Source of the DNA: Epilithonimonas xixisoli | Lineage (GTDB): Bacteria > Bacteroidota > Bacteroidia > Flavobacteriales > Weeksellaceae | Assembly: GCF_004365655.1 (NCBI RefSeq) | Contig: NZ_SOEO01000002.1 | Location: 62,001 to 126,000, forward strand | DNA length: 64,000 nucleotides | Direction: 5' to 3' | Shown here: positions 32,826 to 41,397 of the stretch, in pieces | Numbering within the stretch: position 1 is the stretch's first letter | Layout: every line of letters begins with the position of its first letter | The notes under the pieces: generated by a model | Database searches by the model: none | Told to the model about the DNA's origin: nothing | Seen by the model: the letters and a program-made list of their open reading frames with translations, nothing else | Program-made: the position numbers and the translations under genes

Positions 32826-34922
32826 ATGAATCCACTTTTAGAAAAATTCAATACAAAATATACCTCATCCCCTTTCAGCGACATCAAAGAAGAACATTAT
32901 CTTCCCGCATTTCAGGAATTGGTGAAAACCGCTGAAAAGGAAATCGACGAAATCACAAACAATCCCGACACGCCAACTTTCGAAAATACGATTGAAGCAA
33001 TGGCTTTTTCCGGAGAACAATTGGACAGAGTTTCCAGCATTTTCTTCAATCTTAATTCCGCGGAAACCAACGACGAAATTCAGAAAATCGCTCAGGAAGT
33101 TTCGCCACTTTTGACAGAATTCTCTTCCAAAATCTCTCAAAACGAAAAATTATTTGAAAGAATCAAAAACGTTTACGACCAAAAAGACAATTTGTCATTG
33201 AATGAGGAACAACAAATGCTACTCAACGAAACTTACAAAGGTTTTGTAAGAAGCGGAGCATTATTGAATGAAGAAGACAAAAAGAAACTGGAAAAAATCA
33301 ATATGGATTTGTCTATCAAATCTCTACAATTCGGACAAAATGCCTTGGCTTCGACCAATGCTTATTTCAAACATATTACAAACAAAGAAGAATTAAAAGG
33401 AATTCCGGAAGCGATTCTTGAGCAATACGAAGAAGATGCAAAGGAAAAAGGTTTGGAAGGTTACGTGATTACACTTCAATATCCGAGTTATCTTCCTGCA
33501 TTGACTTACGCAGAAAACCGAGAACTCAGAAAAGAATTGGCTTTAGCAAACGGAAAAAAATCTTTTGACGGCGGAGAATTTGATAATCAAAATCTCATCA
33601 AAGAAATCGTAAAACTTCGTCAGGAAAAAGCGGAACTATTAGGTTATAAAAATTATGCAAATTTTGTCTTAGAGGAAAGAATGGCAAAATCGCCGGAAAA
33701 AGTTTTCGAATTCCTAAACGAACTTCTCGACAAAGCAAAACCTTACGCCCAAAAGGAAATCGAAGAGTTAAAAACTTTAGCAAAAGCCGATGGAATAGAC
33801 GAAATTCAAAGTTACGACCACGCTTTTTACGCTGAAAAATTAAGAAAACAAAAATTCGATATTGATGATGAAGAACTGAAACCTTATTTCCAATTGGAGA
33901 AAGTTCAGGAAGCCGTTTTTGGATTAGCCGGAAAGTTATTTGGATTGGAATTTAAAGAAATCAATGATGTTCAGAAATATCACGATGATGTGAAAACCTA
34001 CGAAATTGTTGAGGTTGGAAGTCAGAAGTTGGAAGATGGAAATGAAAAAGGCTTCGAGAACCTCAGCCTGACAACCGACAACCAACAACCGACAACTAAA
34101 TACAAATCCCTGCTCTACGCAGATTATCATCCAAGAAAAGGAAAACGTGCCGGCGCTTGGATGACGAGTTATAAAAATCAGTACAAACAAAACGGAGAAA
34201 ATTCTCGTCCGCATATTTCTGTGGTTTGTAATTTCACGAAACCGACGAAAGACACACCAAGTTTGTTGACTTTTCAAGAAGTGACGACATTATTCCACGA
34301 GTTTGGACACGCACTTCACGGCATTTTGGCAGATACTCAATATCCAAATCTTTCCGGAACATCGGTGAAATGGGACTTTGTAGAATTGCCTTCTCAATTC
34401 TTGGAAAATTTCTGTTACGAACCAGAATTTCTGAAAACTTTCGCCAAACATTATCAAACAGGCGAAATTTTACCCGACGAAAAAATCGAGAAATTATCTC
34501 AAAGCAAATCCTTTATGGAAGGTTATCAGACGATGAGACAAGTTGGTCTTGGGTTGTTGGATATGGCTTTTCATTCAAGCGTTTCAGAACACGAAGTAAC
34601 GGACGTCAAAGAATTTGAAAATCATTTCACAAAAGCAACACAAATCTATCCTTTGAATCCGGAAACGGCGACTGCACCGAGTTTTTCACATATTTTCCAA
34701 GGTGGATATTCAGCTGGTTATTATTCTTACAAATGGGCGGAAGTTTTGGATGCAGATGCGTTCCAGTATTTCAAAGAAAATGGCATTTTCAACCCAGAAA
34801 TCGCTTCAAAATATAAAATCCTTCTTTCTTCCGGCGGAACCAAAGACCCAATGGAATTGTTCAAAGCTTTTCGTGGAAGCGAACCGAAAGTGGAGAGTTT
34901 ACTGAAGCGAGCTTTTGGATAA
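32826..34922 (+). CDS. dcp: M3 family metallopeptidase (peptidyl-dipeptidase Dcp type)
   Basis: 698 residues. The zinc motif FHEFGHALHG lies near residue 490, followed by SGTSVKWDFVELPSQFLENF, as in Dcp/oligopeptidase A. No signal peptide, so it may degrade oligopeptides in the cytoplasm. Around residues 396-428 the protein carries an unusual low-complexity insert (GSQKLEDGNEKGFENLSLTT, then DNQQPTT) just before LLYADYHPRKGKRAGAW. The DNA for this insert matches the intergenic family E element at 32661. Separating Dcp from related M3 oligopeptidases by eye is not certain. Confidence 0.9.
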   Translation: MNPLLEKFNTKYTSSPFSDIKEEHYLPAFQELVKTAEKEIDEITNNPDTPTFENTIEAMAFSGEQLDRVSSIFFNLNSAETNDEIQKIAQEVSPLLTEFSSKISQNEKLFERIKNVYDQKDNLSLNEEQQMLLNETYKGFVRSGALLNEEDKKKLEKINMDLSIKSLQFGQNALASTNAYFKHITNKEELKGIPEAILEQYEEDAKEKGLEGYVITLQYPSYLPALTYAENRELRKELALANGKKSFDGGEFDNQNLIKEIVKLRQEKAELLGYKNYANFVLEERMAKSPEKVFEFLNELLDKAKPYAQKEIEELKTLAKADGIDEIQSYDHAFYAEKLRKQKFDIDDEELKPYFQLEKVQEAVFGLAGKLFGLEFKEINDVQKYHDDVKTYEIVEVGSQKLEDGNEKGFENLSLTTDNQQPTTKYKSLLYADYHPRKGKRAGAWMTSYKNQYKQNGENSRPHISVVCNFTKPTKDTPSLLTFQEVTTLFHEFGHALHGILADTQYPNLSGTSVKWDFVELPSQFLENFCYEPEFLKTFAKHYQTGEILPDEKIEKLSQSKSFMEGYQTMRQVGLGLLDMAFHSSVSEHEVTDVKEFENHFTKATQIYPLNPETATAPSFSHIFQGGYSAGYYSYKWAEVLDADAFQYFKENGIFNPEIASKYKILLSSGGTKDPMELFKAFRGSEPKVESLLKRAFG
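34014..34106. repeat. Family E-containing insertion inside the M3 peptidase gene
   Basis: Within the ORF, AAAGGCTTCGAGAACCTCAG continues to CCTGACAA and differs at only two of about 29 positions from the intergenic copy at 32659-32687. It is flanked by low-complexity GTTGGAAG and ACAACCGACAACC strings that resemble intergenic filler. Confidence 0.8.
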
Positions 34923-34931
34923 AATTAACTC

Positions 34932-34966
34932 TAAATCTTCAAGGTTTTTGAAACCTTGAAGATTTA
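34932..34966. repeat. Family C hairpin, copy 3 (possible terminator)
   Basis: Perfect 16-bp arms beginning TAAATCTTCAAGGTTT with a 3-nt loop, directly after the M3 peptidase stop. Confidence 0.85.
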
Positions 34967-34980
34967 ATTAAAATAAAAAA

Positions 34981-35361
34981 ATGAAAAACAAAAACGCAAT
35001 CGAATATATTGATTCTCATAATCTTATTGGCATAAAAGCTGGCAAAGAAAGAGAGTCATTCTTGGAAATCTGGATGGTAACTTTTGAAAACCGAATTTTC
35101 GCACGCTCTTGGGGATTTGCCGAAAGAAGCTGGTACAATACTTTTCTGAAGGACAATCTTGGCGAGATAAAATGTGGAGAGACAATTTACAAGATTGAAG
35201 CTAGGATTCCATCGGATTTAGCCGATATCGAAAATAAAATCAATCAAGCTTATCTTCAAAAATATGATTCTGGAGACAACGCATTTTACGCAAAAGGAAT
35301 TACGGAAAAAGAACACGTTGAGAAAACGATGGAATTTGTAATTCTTAATAATGAAAATTAA
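34981..35361 (+). CDS. DUF2255 family protein
   Basis: 126 residues. The pattern FLEIWMVTFENRIFARSWGF..SWYNTFLKDN..INQAYLQKY matches DUF2255, a small cytoplasmic family of unknown function with a nitroreductase-like split-barrel feel. It stands between the M3 peptidase and the YchJ-like gene in the same direction. Confidence 0.8.
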   Translation: MKNKNAIEYIDSHNLIGIKAGKERESFLEIWMVTFENRIFARSWGFAERSWYNTFLKDNLGEIKCGETIYKIEARIPSDLADIENKINQAYLQKYDSGDNAFYAKGITEKEHVEKTMEFVILNNEN

Positions 35362-35370
35362 TCTTATCCA

Positions 35371-35748
35371 ATGACTTGCCCCTGCTGTTCCGGAAAATCC
35401 TACGAAGATTGTTGTCACCTTTATCACACAAAAGAAAAATTCCCGCCAACTGCGGAAGCTCTAATGCGTTCACGTTTTTCGGCGTTTGCCATTCCAAATG
35501 GTGAATATCTTTGGGAAACTACGTCGCCTGGAAAACGGAAATTTCATAATAAAAAAAGTCTGCAGGAATGGGGCGAAATCAACGACTGGACAAAGTTGGA
35601 AATCTTGGATACGCCATCAATGAACAAGGTGGAATTCCAAGCATTTTATACGGATGAAGATGGAAATCCGCAAGTTCATCACGAGTTATCGACCTTCAAA
35701 ACGATTCAGAATCGCTGGTATTATGTGAGCGGAATATTTTTGGATTAA
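35371..35748 (+). CDS. YchJ family protein (SEC-C/NTF2-like)
   Basis: 125 residues. The N-terminal CPCCSGKSYEDCC is the SEC-C-like zinc motif, and TAEALMRSRFSAFA plus HHELSTFKTIQNRWYYVSG belong to the NTF2-like YchJ (UPF0225) domain. The function is unknown. It begins 9 bp after the DUF2255 gene, so the two are probably co-transcribed. Confidence 0.88.
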   Translation: MTCPCCSGKSYEDCCHLYHTKEKFPPTAEALMRSRFSAFAIPNGEYLWETTSPGKRKFHNKKSLQEWGEINDWTKLEILDTPSMNKVEFQAFYTDEDGNPQVHHELSTFKTIQNRWYYVSGIFLD

Positions 35749-35751
35749 GGT

Positions 35752-35997
35752 TTACAACAAACCTTTTTTCTTTTTCTGTCTCAAAACATAGAGATACAAA
35801 CTTTCCACTTTCGCTCTTGCCCAATCGGTTTTTCTAAGGAATTTCAATGAGGAATTGATGCTTGGGTTGTCCGCATTAAAACATCGGATGTTGATTTGCT
35901 TTCCCAACTCTTCGAAGCCATTGTAGTAATCCACCAATTCTTCCAAAATTGCGTCGAGTCTTTTTCCGTGCAAAGGGTCTTTCGAAGTGTTTTCCAT
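35752..35997 (-). CDS. VF530 family DNA-binding protein (DUF2132)
   Basis: 81 residues. The sequence KDPLHGKRLDAILEELVDYY and FLRKTDWARAKVESLYLYVL are characteristic of VF530/DUF2132, small helical proteins described as DNA-binding by structure. It ends 3 bp from the convergent YchJ-like gene. Confidence 0.9.
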   Translation of the reverse strand: MENTSKDPLHGKRLDAILEELVDYYNGFEELGKQINIRCFNADNPSINSSLKFLRKTDWARAKVESLYLYVLRQKKKKGLL

Positions 35998-36079
35998 TTT
36001 GTAAAATTATTGATTTTATATTCACAAACAGAAATTCTGATTGTCGAGATTTCATATATTTGATTATAAATCAGAAAAA

Positions 36080-36733
36080 ATGAAAATCCTAACTTTTATT
36101 ATCCTTTTATTTTCTACAATGTCTCACGCTCAGGACTTTGCCAATTTCGGCAAATATCAAAAACAAAATCAAGAAGTAAAATCCAAAACTACAACCCCAA
36201 ACTCTGTATTGATGGGCGATTCAATCACAGAAGGCTGGTTTGCCACAGACCCGGAATTTTTCACCAAAAATAATTTTGTCGGAAGAGGAATTGGTGGTCA
36301 GGTGACATCGCAGATGCTTTTGAGATTTCGGGAAGATGTGATTTTATTGAAACCAAAACGCGTGATTATCCTCGCTGGAACCAATGATATTGCGGAAAAT
36401 CAAGGTCCGATTTCGATGGATAAAATTTTCGGGAATATTGTTTCGATGGTAGAACTGGCGAAAGCAAACAATCTCAAAGTCGTTTTGTGTTCGGCGCTTC
36501 CCGCTTCCGATTTCCCTTGGAGAAAAGGAATGAATCCCGCCGACAAAGTGATTGCACTGAATCAAATGATAAAAGATTACGCTCAGAAAAACAAAATCAT
36601 TTACATCGATTATCACACGCCTTTGAAAGACGACAAAAACGGTTTACCAAAAGAAATTGCAGAAGATGGAATCCATCCGAACAAATTGGGTTACGAAAAA
36701 ATGGAAGCCATTCTGATGAAAAATTTGAAATAA
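36080..36733 (+). CDS. SGNH/GDSL-family hydrolase, exported
   Basis: 217 residues from ATG 36080; a longer frame from 36041 has no signal-peptide logic. A signal peptide (ILTFIILLFSTMSHAQ) is followed by SGNH blocks: VLMGDSITEGW (nucleophile Ser), GRGIGGQVT (Gly), LAGTNDI (Asn) and DGIHPNKLGY (Asp/His). It is likely an esterase or acetyl-xylan-like esterase in the periplasm or outside. Its stop overlaps the start of the next gene (TAATG). Confidence 0.9.
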   Translation: MKILTFIILLFSTMSHAQDFANFGKYQKQNQEVKSKTTTPNSVLMGDSITEGWFATDPEFFTKNNFVGRGIGGQVTSQMLLRFREDVILLKPKRVIILAGTNDIAENQGPISMDKIFGNIVSMVELAKANNLKVVLCSALPASDFPWRKGMNPADKVIALNQMIKDYAQKNKIIYIDYHTPLKDDKNGLPKEIAEDGIHPNKLGYEKMEAILMKNLK

Positions 36734-37263
36734 TGAATCTCGAAGCATTAAAATTTCCAATCGGAAAATTCGTAAAGCCAGAACCAATCACAAGAGAAAT
36801 CATCGATTCTGCCATTTCTGAAATTCAAAACTTTCCCAATCTTGTAAAAGCTGAAATCGAAAATCTGGATGAAGAGGATTTAAAACTAAGATACAGACCA
36901 GAAGGCTGGACCATCTCTCAAGTTGTTCATCATTGCGCGGACAGTCACATCAATAGTTATGTGAGATTCAAATTAGCGTTGACGGAAAATCTTCCTACGA
37001 TAAAACCTTACGAAGAAAGTCTTTGGGCAGAATTGCCGGATAGCAAACTTTCGCCTTTTGTTTCTTTGAAGTTGCTGGAATCGTTGCACGAAAGATGGGT
37101 TTTCATTTTGAAAAATTTGTCTGACGAAGATTTGAAGAAAGAATTCATTCATCCCGAACAATCTGAAAAGATTTCGTTGAAAGAAAACATTTTGATTTAC
37201 AGTTGGCATTGTCAGCATCATTTGGTGCACATTTGTCAGGCGAAGAAATTGAGATTGAATTGA
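36733..37263 (+). CDS. YfiT family metal-binding protein (DinB superfamily)
   Basis: 176 residues from ATG 36733, overlapping the SGNH stop by one base. Features: the N-terminal FPIGKFVKPEPITRE, the GWTISQVVHHCADSHINSY segment and C-terminal YSWHCQHHLVHI supply the three His ligands of the DinB/YfiT four-helix fold. Family members are putative thiol S-transferases or metal-dependent hydrolases. The substrate is unknown. Confidence 0.9.
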   Translation: MNLEALKFPIGKFVKPEPITREIIDSAISEIQNFPNLVKAEIENLDEEDLKLRYRPEGWTISQVVHHCADSHINSYVRFKLALTENLPTIKPYEESLWAELPDSKLSPFVSLKLLESLHERWVFILKNLSDEDLKKEFIHPEQSEKISLKENILIYSWHCQHHLVHICQAKKLRLN

Positions 37264-37281
37264 AAACTTTAAAATCGAACT

Positions 37282-37680
37282 ATGAAAAAGTCAATCTCTA
37301 TTTTATTTGTGTTTTTAATCAATGTTATTTCGTTGGCTCAAAATAAAATTGATGCCGATTTAGAAAAATGTTTAAGTCAAAGAAATTCTACGGCTGGTCA
37401 GGTAAGTTGCGTCTCTTCTGCACGTAATTCTTGGGACAAAGAACTCAATAAATCTTATCTTTCATTAAGCCAAAAACTGACGAAAAATGGAAAAAAGGAA
37501 TTGGTGGAAGCGCAAAGAAACTAGATTCTTTTCCGTGATTTAGAATTCAAATTGATTGACAAATATTATTTTGACATCAAAAAAGGAACAATGTTTTATG
37601 TAATTGCTGAGAATAAAAAATTGGAAATCGTAAAGGAAAGAGCGTTACAAATAAAAGATTATGATTATCAATTTGACTAA
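37282..37680 (+). pseudogene. LprI-like (DUF1311) protein interrupted by an in-frame amber codon
   Basis: The frame reads as a signal peptide (ISILFVFLINVISLAQ) and the DUF1311 core: CLSQRNSTAGQVSCVSSARN, LNKSYLSLSQKL, LVEAQRN. Then TAG occurs at 37522-37524, followed in the same frame by ILFRDLEFKLIDKYYF to a TAA at 37680. In the family the stop position is a conserved Trp (AQR.W), so a TGG to TAG change explains it. LprI-like proteins are periplasmic lysozyme-inhibitor-like. Readthrough or sequencing error are alternatives. Confidence 0.8.
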
Positions 37681-37720
37681 TAAAAATCAAATATTTCACT
37701 AAAATGTTATTTTCATATTG

Positions 37721-37750
37721 TTAAAAAATGTATTTGTAGGAAAATTGTTT
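37721..37750 (+). promoter_or_regulatory. Promoter candidate of the amidohydrolase gene
   Basis: TTAAAAAATGTATTTGTAGG followed by AAAATTGTTT. It resembles the segment upstream of hutH (39162), suggesting shared control. Confidence 0.4.
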
Positions 37751-37771
37751 CCCACTACAACAAATAACTCT

Positions 37772-39115
37772 ATGAAAACCAAACATCTACTTTTTGCTAT
37801 TACTTTAGTATCAAGTTTGTGCATTAAAACCAATGCTCAAATCCAGCCCACAAAAATCCTAATCAACAACGTTCAGATTTTCAATGGAATTGATGACAAA
37901 GTTGTGAAAGGGAATGTTTTAATTGAGAACAATATCATCTCGAAAATATCGCAGTCTTCCATTGCGACCGACCGATCAGCAGCTACCAAAATAATAAACG
38001 GACAAGGAAAGTTCCTAATGCCAGGTTTGATAGACGCTCACGTTCATCTTTTATTCGAATCTGTTCCGAAAATGCAGGCTATGACCTCAGATTTTGCGAT
38101 GTTGAATTTGCTTGCCGCAAAAGCTGCAGAAAAGCAATTACTGAGAGGTTTCACTACAGTTAGAGATCTTGGCGGAGGTTCACTATCGCTTGCCAAAGCC
38201 ATCGATATGGGATTAGTTACAGGACCTAGAGTTTACTCCAGTGGTGCTTTCATATCACAAACTGGCGGACACGGCGACTTTGGTCTGCCAACAGATGTTC
38301 CAAGAAAGATCGGGGAGCTATCCTATGCCGAAAGAAACGGAATGGTAGCTGTCGCTGATGGCTCAGATGCTGTTTTATTACGATCAAGAGAACAACTAAG
38401 GCAAGGTGCAACACAGCTCAAATTGATGGCCGGCGGAGGCGTGACCTCAGATTATGACCCACTAGATGTCACTCAATATACCAGTAAAGAATTTGAAGCC
38501 GCAGTTTCTGCAGCAGAAAATTGGGGCACCTATGTTACAGTGCACGCTTACACTCCTTTAGCCATCAAAACGGCAATAGATACGGGCGTAAAATGTATTG
38601 ATCACGGTCAACTAGCAGACGAAGCTACTGCAAAACTAATGTCGCAGAAAGGAATCTGGTGGAGCCTGCAACCATTCTTGGATGACGAAGATGCTAATCC
38701 ACTTCCAGCTGGATCGCCTTATAAACTCAAGCAAATCGAAATGACAAAAGGAACTGCAACAGCTTATGCACTCGCCAAAAAGTACAAAATAAAAACCGCT
38801 TGGGGAACAGATGTCCTCTTCGATCCAGAATTGGCAAAGAAACAAGGGAAGCAACTTGCCAAGATGAAACAGTGGTACACGCCGTACGAAATTTTGAAAA
38901 TGGCTACTTCTACCAATGCAGAACTTCTAAGAATGAGTGGAAAAAGAGATCCATACCAAAAAGGAAAATTAGGACAGATTACGGAAGGCGCTTATGCCGA
39001 TCTGATTCTTGTAGATGGAAATCCCCTGAAGGAAATCAACTTAGTTGCAGATCCCGAAAACAAATTCTTGATTATTATGAAAGATGGCGTAATCTATAAA
39101 AATACTTTAAATTAA
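37772..39115 (+). CDS. Exported amidohydrolase (imidazolonepropionase-like)
   Basis: 447 residues from ATG 37772. A signal peptide (HLLFAITLVSSLCIKTNAQ) predicts export. Amidohydrolase motifs: GLIDAHVHLLFE (HxH), TVHAY, CIDHGQLADE and WGTDVLFD (metal/catalytic Asp). Exported members of this subgroup often hydrolyse Xaa-Pro or other dipeptides; cytoplasmic HutI has no signal peptide. Its position before hutH hints at histidine or peptide use, but true HutI activity is doubtful. Confidence 0.88.
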   Translation: MKTKHLLFAITLVSSLCIKTNAQIQPTKILINNVQIFNGIDDKVVKGNVLIENNIISKISQSSIATDRSAATKIINGQGKFLMPGLIDAHVHLLFESVPKMQAMTSDFAMLNLLAAKAAEKQLLRGFTTVRDLGGGSLSLAKAIDMGLVTGPRVYSSGAFISQTGGHGDFGLPTDVPRKIGELSYAERNGMVAVADGSDAVLLRSREQLRQGATQLKLMAGGGVTSDYDPLDVTQYTSKEFEAAVSAAENWGTYVTVHAYTPLAIKTAIDTGVKCIDHGQLADEATAKLMSQKGIWWSLQPFLDDEDANPLPAGSPYKLKQIEMTKGTATAYALAKKYKIKTAWGTDVLFDPELAKKQGKQLAKMKQWYTPYEILKMATSTNAELLRMSGKRDPYQKGKLGQITEGAYADLILVDGNPLKEINLVADPENKFLIIMKDGVIYKNTLN

Positions 39116-39161
39116 TTACAAACAAGTTATAATTCATTAAACTACTTTTCTAAATTCTTAC

Positions 39162-39191
39162 CTAAAAAGTGTATTTTTAGGCAAAATTTTT
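39162..39191 (+). promoter_or_regulatory. Promoter candidate of hutH
   Basis: CTAAAAAGTGTATTTTTAGG followed by CAAAATTTTTT, ending a few bp before the hutH ATG. 15 of 20 positions agree with the segment at 37721. Confidence 0.4.
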
Positions 39192-39196
39192 TAGTA

Positions 39197-40684
39197 ATGA
39201 TTTACGGAATCGATACGCTTGGCTATCAGGATGTTTTGGAAATAGCAAAAAATCCTTCCCTTGCAAAACTCAGTGAAAAATCAAGAGAACAAATTATAAA
39301 ATCGCAAAAGAATGTTCAAGAAATTGTAGCTTCTGACCGAACAGTTTACGGCATCAATACAGGATTTGGACCACTTTGCGACACCAAGATATCAGAATCG
39401 GAAACAGCGCAACTTCAGCACAATTTGATTATTTCTCACGCTGTTGGCGTTGGAAAACCGATTGACAAGAATATTTCGAAAATAATGATGATTGCCAAAA
39501 TTCACGCTTTGTCGAAAGGGTTTTCGGGTGTTTCTTTGGAAGTGATTGAGCGTTTGATATTGATGTTGGAAAAAGACATCATTCCAGTTGTTCCGGAGCA
39601 AGGTTCTGTGGGTGCATCAGGAGATCTGGCGCCTTTAGCACATTTGGTTTTGCCTCTTTTGGGATTAGGTCAGGTTTGGGAAAATAATCAGACTGTTGAG
39701 ACATCAAAAGTTCTTGAAAAACATAACATTCAGCCATTAAAATTGGGGCCAAAAGAAGGTCTAGGCTTAATCAATGGAACGCAATTCATCTTAGCTCACG
39801 CCATTATTGGACTTTCAAAATTCGAATATCTTTTGGATTTGGCAGACTTGACTGCAGCAATGAGCCTGGAAGCTTACCGAGGTTCTGCTAGTCCTTTCAA
39901 AAAAGAATTGCACGACATTCGTCCGTTTGACGGAAGCAGAAAAGTGGCAGAAAGAATGCGAAATTTCCTTAAAGATTCTGATAACTTAAAATCTCACGAA
40001 TTCTGTGACCGAGTTCAAGACCCATATTCTATGCGTTGTGTTCCGCAGGTTCACGGTGCGAGCAGAAATGCGTTTGAACATTTAAAACAAATGGCAGACA
40101 CAGAACTGAATTCTGTAACAGACAACCCTATTATTTTGAGTGCAGAAGAATCTATCTCCGGCGGTAATTTCCACGGACAGTTGATGGCTTTACCATTAGA
40201 TTATTGCGCATTGGCTGCGGCAGAATTAGGAAATATTTCTGACAGAAGAAGTTATCTTTTGTTGGAAGGAAAATACGGTTTACCTAAATTATTAATAGAA
40301 AGTTCTGGCCTTAATTCCGGCTTTATGATTCCACAATATACAAGCGCTGCATTGGTTACAGAGAACAAAACGCTTTGTTTCCCAGCTTCAGCAGATTCTA
40401 TACCGACAAGTTTAGGTCAAGAAGACCACGTTTCTATGGGAAGTATTTCTGGCAGAAAATTCAATCAGATTCTTGGAAATCTTGAAAACATATTGGCAAT
40501 CGAATTAATGTTTGGTGCGCAAGGTTTGGAATTTAGACGACCTGCAGTTTGCTCTGAGATTGTTGAGAAAAATTATGCTATCATTCGTTCTGTAGTTCCG
40601 AAACTGGAGAATGACAGATTAATAGGCGAAGATATTTTGAAAATTGCTGAATTGATTAGGGAGAGAAAATTTGTAGTGAATTAA
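39197..40684 (+). CDS. hutH: Histidine ammonia-lyase
   Basis: 495 residues, standard length. The MIO-forming ASG triad lies in GSVGASGDLAPLAHL; further family segments are YGINTGFGPLCDT, NGTQFILAHA and DRVQDPYSMRCVPQVHG. It deaminates histidine to urocanate in the cytoplasm. hutU and hutG are not adjacent. The next gene starts at its stop codon (ATGA-type overlap). Confidence 0.95.
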   Translation: MIYGIDTLGYQDVLEIAKNPSLAKLSEKSREQIIKSQKNVQEIVASDRTVYGINTGFGPLCDTKISESETAQLQHNLIISHAVGVGKPIDKNISKIMMIAKIHALSKGFSGVSLEVIERLILMLEKDIIPVVPEQGSVGASGDLAPLAHLVLPLLGLGQVWENNQTVETSKVLEKHNIQPLKLGPKEGLGLINGTQFILAHAIIGLSKFEYLLDLADLTAAMSLEAYRGSASPFKKELHDIRPFDGSRKVAERMRNFLKDSDNLKSHEFCDRVQDPYSMRCVPQVHGASRNAFEHLKQMADTELNSVTDNPIILSAEESISGGNFHGQLMALPLDYCALAAAELGNISDRRSYLLLEGKYGLPKLLIESSGLNSGFMIPQYTSAALVTENKTLCFPASADSIPTSLGQEDHVSMGSISGRKFNQILGNLENILAIELMFGAQGLEFRRPAVCSEIVEKNYAIIRSVVPKLENDRLIGEDILKIAELIRERKFVVN

Positions 40685-41397
40685 TGAGAAAAATCTGCTA
40701 TTTATTTTTATTTGTATCAATAAATATTTTTTGTCAAAAATCAAATTTGGTTATGACAAAAGATAGTGATTCAACATTTATTAAGTATCAAAAAGACAGA
40801 TGCGAATTCTTTAAAGTTTCCGAAATACAAAACATTGATTCTAAATTTATTTTTAGATTTTGGACAGATAGTTATGTTCTTGAAATTAAAAAAAATGAAG
40901 ACCAAATCTTTGGCTCACTAATTTTTTCCGTTGAAGACACAAATATTAAAAAGAATTATTTCAGAAAAGAATTTGTTTTAGATAGAAAAAAAACAGAGAA
41001 AATTTACAATAAAATAACTGATGAAAATTTCAATCTTCCAAATCTTAAATGGGAAAGTGGATTTGATGGGAATCTGTTTATTTATGAAATTAAAAATTTC
41101 AATTTTTATGATTACAAATCATACGCAACTTGTTGCAATGACATTTCCGAAGCTAAAAAACATTTAGAGCTTAATGATTTTATTACTTCATTAATTGATA
41201 TTAAAGAAATCTCTAATACATTTTCAAATCAAATTCCATTTGTTTGTTACAAAAATTATAATGGAGCATATGGAACCTGTAAAGTTGAAGAGCTTAAAAC
41301 AAATAAAAAAATTAGGAAATATAATAGAAGTAAAAAATTGAGTCAATGCAAACCCTCAGAACAACGTCCGAAAATCCAGACTTTCAAAACCTCGTAA
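40684..41397 (+). CDS. Hypothetical exported protein with aberrant C-terminus
   Basis: 237 residues with a signal peptide (KICYLFLFVSINIFCQ). The body is AT-rich and charged with no known motif; it contains a CC pair (SYATCCNDISEAKKH). The last ~18 residues (SQCKPSEQRPKIQTFKTS) are read from the first 52 bp of the GNAT gene in another frame, so the original stop was probably lost by mutation. It starts on the hutH stop codon. Confidence 0.65.
   Translation: MRKICYLFLFVSINIFCQKSNLVMTKDSDSTFIKYQKDRCEFFKVSEIQNIDSKFIFRFWTDSYVLEIKKNEDQIFGSLIFSVEDTNIKKNYFRKEFVLDRKKTEKIYNKITDENFNLPNLKWESGFDGNLFIYEIKNFNFYDYKSYATCCNDISEAKKHLELNDFITSLIDIKEISNTFSNQIPFVCYKNYNGAYGTCKVEELKTNKKIRKYNRSKKLSQCKPSEQRPKIQTFKTS

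Noticed and set aside
37772-39115. Calling the amidohydrolase HutI
   Set aside because: It has a signal peptide, and hutU/hutG are absent nearby; imidazolonepropionase works in the cytoplasm.
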